Source of the DNA: CAZXEJ01 sp964639895
GTDB lineage: Bacteria > Desulfobacterota_D > UBA1144 > Nemesobacterales > JADFKM01
Direction of reading: 5' to 3'
NCBI GenBank assembly: GCA_964639895.1
Contig: CAZXEJ010000001.1
Location: 124,001-188,000 of the forward strand
DNA: 64,000 bases
Under the pieces are notes generated by a model. That model saw nothing but the letters and a program-made list of their open reading frames with translations, had not been told where the DNA came from and made no database searches. Position 1 is the first letter of the stretch, and every line of letters starts with the position of its first letter. A program made the position numbers and the translations under genes. Shown here piece by piece: positions 60,216 to 64,000 of the stretch.

Positions 60216-60686
60216 CTACTTCTTGAGCTCCTCCAGTATGGCGTCCACCTTGCTCCTGGTGAGGTTCTCGTGGAGATCGTCGTCCACCAGCATGACCGGG
60301 GCCGTGCCGCACGAGGCCAGGCACTCGGCCTCGAGCACCGTTATCTTGCCGTCCGGCGTAGTCTGACCGGTCTCTATGCCGAGCTTCCCGCACACGTACT
60401 TCTCGACGTGCTCGGCCCCCTTGAGGCCGCACGACAGCGTACGGCATATCCACACCACGTGTTCCCCGACCGGCTCGGTGAAGAACATCGTATAGAAGGT
60501 CGCCACGTTGTGTACCTTGGAGGGGGGTATGTCGAGCAGCCGCGCCACCTCGCGCATCGAATCTATGGATATCCAGCCAAGCTCGTTCTGCACTTCCCTA
60601 AGCACGGGCACAAGGGCCGACTGCTTGGTCTCGGCTTCCTCGATAATGCGGACTATCCTGGATCTGAGGCTCTCGGAGAAGGACAT
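60216..60686 (-). CDS. nuoE: NADH dehydrogenase subunit E (thioredoxin-like [2Fe-2S] protein)
   Basis: A 156-residue [2Fe-2S] protein of complex I or a related NAD-linked hydrogenase or formate dehydrogenase. The four Cys ligands are in CRTLSC and CLASC, with the expected 4- and 3-residue spacing. The N-terminal helical segment (VLREVQNELGWISIDSMREVARLLDIP) and NVATFYTMF are typical. The usual partner nuoF is not next to it; a glycerate kinase follows instead, so this is an orphan or dispersed subunit. The ATG at 60686 is chosen by homology to the family; the ribosome-binding site is weak. Confidence 0.9.
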   Translation of the reverse strand: MSFSESLRSRIVRIIEEAETKQSALVPVLREVQNELGWISIDSMREVARLLDIPPSKVHNVATFYTMFFTEPVGEHVVWICRTLSCGLKGAEHVEKYVCGKLGIETGQTTPDGKITVLEAECLASCGTAPVMLVDDDLHENLTRSKVDAILEELKK

Positions 60687-60910
60687 CTCGTGGGTTGCGC
60701 CCCCGCAGAAGGTGTATGCGCCCGTGCAGGCTATTAACCTAACATGGTTCGGCTGCCCATTCAACCCCGCCGCCCCCACACACACGGCGTGGACGGCATA
60801 GATGGAACGTTCGGCACCCCCGGCGGCGGAGGGGGAGTTGCACGCGCTCCCTACGTATGGTTCATTTAGGTTATGGCTAACCTCGAACCCGTTCCCCCTA
60901 GGGTGCAGTC

Positions 60911-61159
60911 ATGAGGGAGTGGCTGAGACTGGCCGCCGAGGCGACCGTGGTCACCCGAGCGCTCAAATACGCCGTAGGAGTCGGTGCGCTGCTCATCGCA
61001 ATAAACCACGGCGACGACGTCGTGCGCGGCCACGTAGACGGTGTGATCGTGGCCAAGATGGCCCTTACGGTGTGCGTCCCCTACATGGTGTCTACCCTCT
61101 CGAGCGTAGGCGCACTCAGGGACGCAAGGCGGCGCGGGAGGGAGGGAGAAGGAAAGTGA
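60911..61159 (+). CDS. nrtS: NrtS-like nitrate/nitrite transporter
   Basis: An 82-residue membrane protein with two predicted helices: ALKYAVGVGALLIAIN and VIVAKMALTVCVPYMVSTLSSV. The segments ALK...GxLLxxINxGD and KM.LT..VPY.VST are those of the small NrtS family, described in marine cyanobacteria as a nitrate/nitrite transporter. The C-terminus is basic (RDARRRGREGEGK). AGGGTG lies just before the ATG. The rhodanese gene begins 29 bases later on the same strand, so the two are probably one operon. No nitrate reductase lies in the window. Confidence 0.75.
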   Translation: MREWLRLAAEATVVTRALKYAVGVGALLIAINHGDDVVRGHVDGVIVAKMALTVCVPYMVSTLSSVGALRDARRRGREGEGK

Positions 61160-61188
61160 GCTCTCATCCAACCCAGGAGGTGACAGCT

Positions 61189-61602
61189 TTGCCTACGAGA
61201 AAAAAGGTGTTCCTGGTGCTGCTCGTCCTTGCCGCCGCATGCGGCCCCGGCCTGTGGGCGTCGGCCTCCGAGGCGCAGCGGCCGCCGGGCAGGATCACTG
61301 TGGACGAGGCGCGAAGGATGATCGAAGAGCGGAGCGAACAGGTAGTGGTCCTGGACGTACGGACCCCGGCCGAATTCGCTTCGGGCCACATCGAGGGGGC
61401 GCTCAACATCGATTTCTATTCGAAGGACTTCAAGGACCGCCTCGCCGCCCTGGACAAGGATAAGACCTACATCGTGCACTGCCGAAGCGGGGCCCGCAGC
61501 GCCCGGGCGTGGAAGATCATGCGCTCGCTGGGGTTCGACGAGGTCTACGACATGGGCGGCATCGTGGAGTGGGCGAGGAAGGGCTACCCCCTCGTCAAGT
61601 AG
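61189..61602 (+). CDS. Exported rhodanese-domain protein
   Basis: A 137-residue protein with an N-terminal hydrophobic segment (VFLVLLVLAAACGPGLWAS) that contains a possible lipobox LAAAC, so it is lipid-anchored or secreted. The rhodanese domain has VVLDVRTPAEFASGHIEGALNIDF and the active-site loop HCRSGARSARA with its Cys. Sulfurtransfer is likely, as in PspE-type periplasmic rhodaneses. The start is TTG at 61189, with AGGAGGT 7 bases upstream. It follows nrtS closely. Confidence 0.88.
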   Translation: MPTRKKVFLVLLVLAAACGPGLWASASEAQRPPGRITVDEARRMIEERSEQVVVLDVRTPAEFASGHIEGALNIDFYSKDFKDRLAALDKDKTYIVHCRSGARSARAWKIMRSLGFDEVYDMGGIVEWARKGYPLVK

Positions 61603-61724
61603 GCCGTACTCGTGGGGCCGTTCGAAAGGCGCGACCACCGGCGTAGCGAGCCAGCTATCCTTACCCCGGCACCCACGTGCACACCGCGCGACCCCCCAGG
61701 CGCGCCCGACGCGAGCCCCTCCCC

Positions 61725-62852
61725 TTACACCGAGTAGGAGCTGAAGTGGCGTCGGAACCGCACGAGCGCTACGGCGAAGAGCCCCGCTCCTATCAGGGCC
61801 AGGGCGGCCAGTTCCGGCCACACCGTCTCCAGCCCGGCACCGCGGAACAGCACGGCGGTGGAGAACCTGACGTAGTAGAGCAGGGGAGAAAGCCCCATCA
61901 GGTGTGAGAGCGCGGGCGGCATGGCCTCCACCGGCGTAAAGACGCCCGAGAGGAACACCATGGGGGCCACCACCATCAGCCCCACCAGGATGAACTGGGC
62001 CAGCGAGGCGACGAAGGTCGATATGACCACACCCACGGCGGTGGCCGTGAACTGGTAGACGAGCGTCCCCAGCAGGAAGAGAAGCAACGACCCCTTGAGC
62101 GGAACCCCGAGGTAACCCTCGATGACCACCACAACGCTCACGAGGGAACCCAGGAGTATGACTACGGCGTTGGCCCATACCTTGGACAGCATTATCTCGG
62201 CCGGCCGCAGCGGCATCACCAGCAGGTGCTGGACCGTACCCTTCTCCTGTTCCCGAAGCAGCGCCGCAGCAGGGAGGATGAGGCTGAGGATGGTCACCAT
62301 TTCCAGCAGCTCGCCTACGGCAAGGAACCAGTAGTCCTCCATATTGGGGTTGTACTTGACCCTTGCCCGCTGCACCACGGGCGGCTGCGACGCGGCGTCG
62401 ATGTGCAGGAACCTCTCTACCTCTTCATCCACGATGCGCTGCACGTAGACGGCGCCGTTGAAGGCCTGGGCCACGGCAGTGGCGTCTACGTTGAGCTGTA
62501 TGCGCGGCCGCCGGCCGTCCTTGAGGTCACGCTCGAACCCAGGAGGTATATCGAGAATGAACGTGTAGCGTCCGGACTCCATGCCGCCCTCGACCTCCTC
62601 CACCCCCAGCCGCACGGCCTTCTTGAACCGCGGCTCAAGGAACGCGCCCCCAATCCTGCCTGCAAGCTGCGAGCCGTCCTCGTCGACGACGGCGATCGAG
62701 GCATGCCGAACGTCGACCGAGAAGTTGACCGAGGCCACGATGGCGTAGGTGAAGGCGTATATGATGAACAGTATGAGCACGGTGTCGTACTTGAGGCTGG
62801 CAAGCTCCTTGATGCCCAGATAGAAGACATGTCTCAACGCCGAAGAGCTCAT
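61725..62852 (-). CDS. ABC-2 type permease, YhhJ-like
   Basis: A 375-residue permease with an N-terminal helix (about 20-40, DTVLILFIIYAFTYAIVA), a large extracytoplasmic domain (about 45-185) and five C-terminal helices. LIL...ALLREQEKGTVQHLLVMPLRPAEIMLSKV is the ABC-2 signature. VFTPVEAMPPALSHLMGLSPLLYYVRF is the conserved end. The ATG overlaps the stop of the upstream permease (ATGA), so they are translated together. Its close resemblance to YhhJ and its position fit an RbbA-YhhJ pair. The substrate is unknown. Confidence 0.88.
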   Translation of the reverse strand: MSSSALRHVFYLGIKELASLKYDTVLILFIIYAFTYAIVASVNFSVDVRHASIAVVDEDGSQLAGRIGGAFLEPRFKKAVRLGVEEVEGGMESGRYTFILDIPPGFERDLKDGRRPRIQLNVDATAVAQAFNGAVYVQRIVDEEVERFLHIDAASQPPVVQRARVKYNPNMEDYWFLAVGELLEMVTILSLILPAAALLREQEKGTVQHLLVMPLRPAEIMLSKVWANAVVILLGSLVSVVVVIEGYLGVPLKGSLLLFLLGTLVYQFTATAVGVVISTFVASLAQFILVGLMVVAPMVFLSGVFTPVEAMPPALSHLMGLSPLLYYVRFSTAVLFRGAGLETVWPELAALALIGAGLFAVALVRFRRHFSSYSV

Positions 62853-64000
62853 CTGCTCTGCCCCCTCAACATGAGCGCACTCGCCGCGACAAGCCCGACG
62901 AAGACGGCCGCAAGGGCCGCCAAGTCGCCCAGATAGGCGGCGGGCGACAGGCCCTTGGTAAACGACGCAACCGATATGCGGAGAAAGTACGTGGTGGGAA
63001 ATATGTAGGAGAAGACTCGACCTCCCCCCTCGAGGGCGGCCACAGGCGAGAGCAAGCCGGAATACTGGAACGACGGTATCAGCGTGAGTATCACCGTGGC
63101 CAGGTTGCTTGCCACCTGAGTGCGGGTCCAGGTGGAGACGAGGAGACCTACGCCGGTGGCGCAGAACGCAAAGAGCACCGCCCCCGCCGCGAGCCCCGCG
63201 AAACTGCCCTTGAGCGGCACACCGAACACCCCTACGACGAGCACGGTCAGCACCAGGAAGACCAGGAAACTCACCACGGCGTAGGGTATCTGTTTCCCCA
63301 ACAGGAACTCCACCCGCGTGAGCGGCGTGGCGTGGAAGTTTACTATGCTGCCCATCTCCTTCTCCCTCACCACGGCGGCCGCCGTGAGCATGGCGGGAAT
63401 GATGATCAACACCACGGCCACCAGACCCGGCACAAACGACAGCCTGCTGGTGCGGGAGGGGTTGAACCAGAACCGCGTCTCGACGGAAGAGACCGGAGGA
63501 CCGGTCCTTCGTCTTGCGTCCCGGGCGGCCAGCGAGGCGAGGTAGCGTCGGTGCAGGAGCTGCGTGTAGCCCAGTGCCGTCTGGGCGCGGTAGGGCATCG
63601 TGCCGTCCAGGAACACGCCCACCTCGGCCGGCCTGGACCCCTTCTTCAGCCTCTTGCCGAAACCGTCCCTTATGACGAGACCCACCCTGACCTTGCCGCT
63701 GCGGAACAGGGCCTCGAGCTCGGCGTCGTCGGCGACGACGGCCGCCTCGTCGAAATACCTCGAGGCGCGGAATTGCTCCAAGTACTCTCTGCTCTCGGGG
63801 CTGTGGTCGAGGTCGAGGACGGCGTAGGGAAGGCGCTCTATGTCCATGCTGAGTCCGAAGCCGAATATAAGCATCAGAATGACGGGGATGAAAAGGGCCG
63901 AGAACATCCGGAACGGGTCGCGCACCACCTCGAGACCCTCGCGCCACACGACGGCGGCCAGTCTCTGGAGACTGAAGTACCGTGCGGACGCCCCGTCCCG
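62849..64000 (-). CDS. ABC-2 permease, C-terminal part of an RbbA-like protein (5' end beyond the window)
   Basis: The open frame continues to the right edge of the window (384 codons in view). The visible part is a full ABC-2 permease: FSLQRLAAVVWREGLEVVRDP, RMFSALFIPVILMLIFGFGLSMDIERLPYAVLDLDHSPESREYL, REKEMGSIVNFHATPLTRVEF and FPTTYFLRISVASF. Those first residues match the segment that joins the ABC ATPase and permease parts in RbbA, so the ATPase half probably lies outside the window. A GTG at 63949 could start a stand-alone permease, but nothing supports that over the longer frame. It overlaps the next permease gene by 4 bases. Confidence 0.85.
   Translation of the reverse strand, partial: RDGASARYFSLQRLAAVVWREGLEVVRDPFRMFSALFIPVILMLIFGFGLSMDIERLPYAVLDLDHSPESREYLEQFRASRYFDEAAVVADDAELEALFRSGKVRVGLVIRDGFGKRLKKGSRPAEVGVFLDGTMPYRAQTALGYTQLLHRRYLASLAARDARRRTGPPVSSVETRFWFNPSRTSRLSFVPGLVAVVLIIIPAMLTAAAVVREKEMGSIVNFHATPLTRVEFLLGKQIPYAVVSFLVFLVLTVLVVGVFGVPLKGSFAGLAAGAVLFAFCATGVGLLVSTWTRTQVASNLATVILTLIPSFQYSGLLSPVAALEGGGRVFSYIFPTTYFLRISVASFTKGLSPAAYLGDLAALAAVFVGLVAASALMLRGQSR

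Noticed and set aside
61725..63947. A 740-codon open frame on the minus strand covering both permeases
   Set aside because: Only its last 375 codons are a real permease. The first half is an out-of-frame shadow of the RbbA-like permease, rich in Arg, Gly and Pro; GC-rich DNA leaves such frames open.

Overview
The window is about 64 kb of GC-rich, gene-dense bacterial chromosome with 52 intact or near-intact protein genes, one gene cut by the right edge, one frameshifted gene and one tRNA. I see no phage, insertion sequence, CRISPR array or rRNA. An outer-membrane barrel, several lipoproteins, OmpA/Pal-type proteins, a YdbH/TamB-like protein and an atpZ-atpI-atpB-atpE block show a Gram-negative cell. 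That block, the DUF4398-OmpA lipoproteins and AmrS/AmmeMemo recall deltaproteobacterial (Desulfobacterota-like) or related uncultured lineages. I cannot place the organism firmly without a phylogeny.

Layout: 0-6 kb, an MscS channel, the Memo/AmrS pair, a two-domain nuclease of DUF2779 type and tRNA-Gln. 6-10 kb, ndk, a 1.4-kb gene-free block, queF, a hidden 59-residue gene, a winged-helix-like protein and the first member of an unrecognised two-member family. 10-24 kb, phosphomannomutase/phosphoglucomutase, a PhoB/PhoR pair, a YdbH-like intermembrane protein with a lipoprotein that looks like a YnbE-YdbL fusion, an HtrA protease, a frameshifted pyrC and a diguanylate cyclase. 24-33 kb, uvrA-uppP, a DtxR/MntR regulator, a class I glutamine amidotransferase, and a PP2C phosphatase next to a Ser/Thr kinase with two WD40 propellers. 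33-42 kb, a DUF4301 protein, a GH13_18 phosphorylase, xseA, a stub of an AMP-binding enzyme and a CCA-adding enzyme. 42-52 kb, the F0 genes with hemL, two OmpA lipoproteins around ybgF, flavin reductase, thioesterase, thrC, an ABC ATPase and an outer-membrane barrel. 52-64 kb, thiE, a second 1.1-kb gene-free block followed by the second member of the unknown family, glcD, dnaB, a phosphoesterase, glycerate kinase, nuoE, nrtS, a rhodanese and two ABC-2 permeases (one the C-terminal end of an RbbA-like protein).

How genes may work together: the GH13_18 phosphorylase, glycerate 2-kinase and phosphohexomutase could break down glucosylglycerate to glycolytic intermediates. The kinase and PP2C overlap or nearly abut and look like a reversible phosphorylation module. 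The YdbH-like protein and its partner lipoprotein probably bridge the two membranes.

Two themes stand out. First, several genes have a sigma-70-type promoter whose -10 hexamer lies only 7-8 bases before the start codon, with no ribosome-binding site, so leaderless mRNA seems common here. Second, long gene-free blocks hold RNA-like inverted repeats and a shared 17-base motif, and two of them lie directly upstream of the unknown paralogues.
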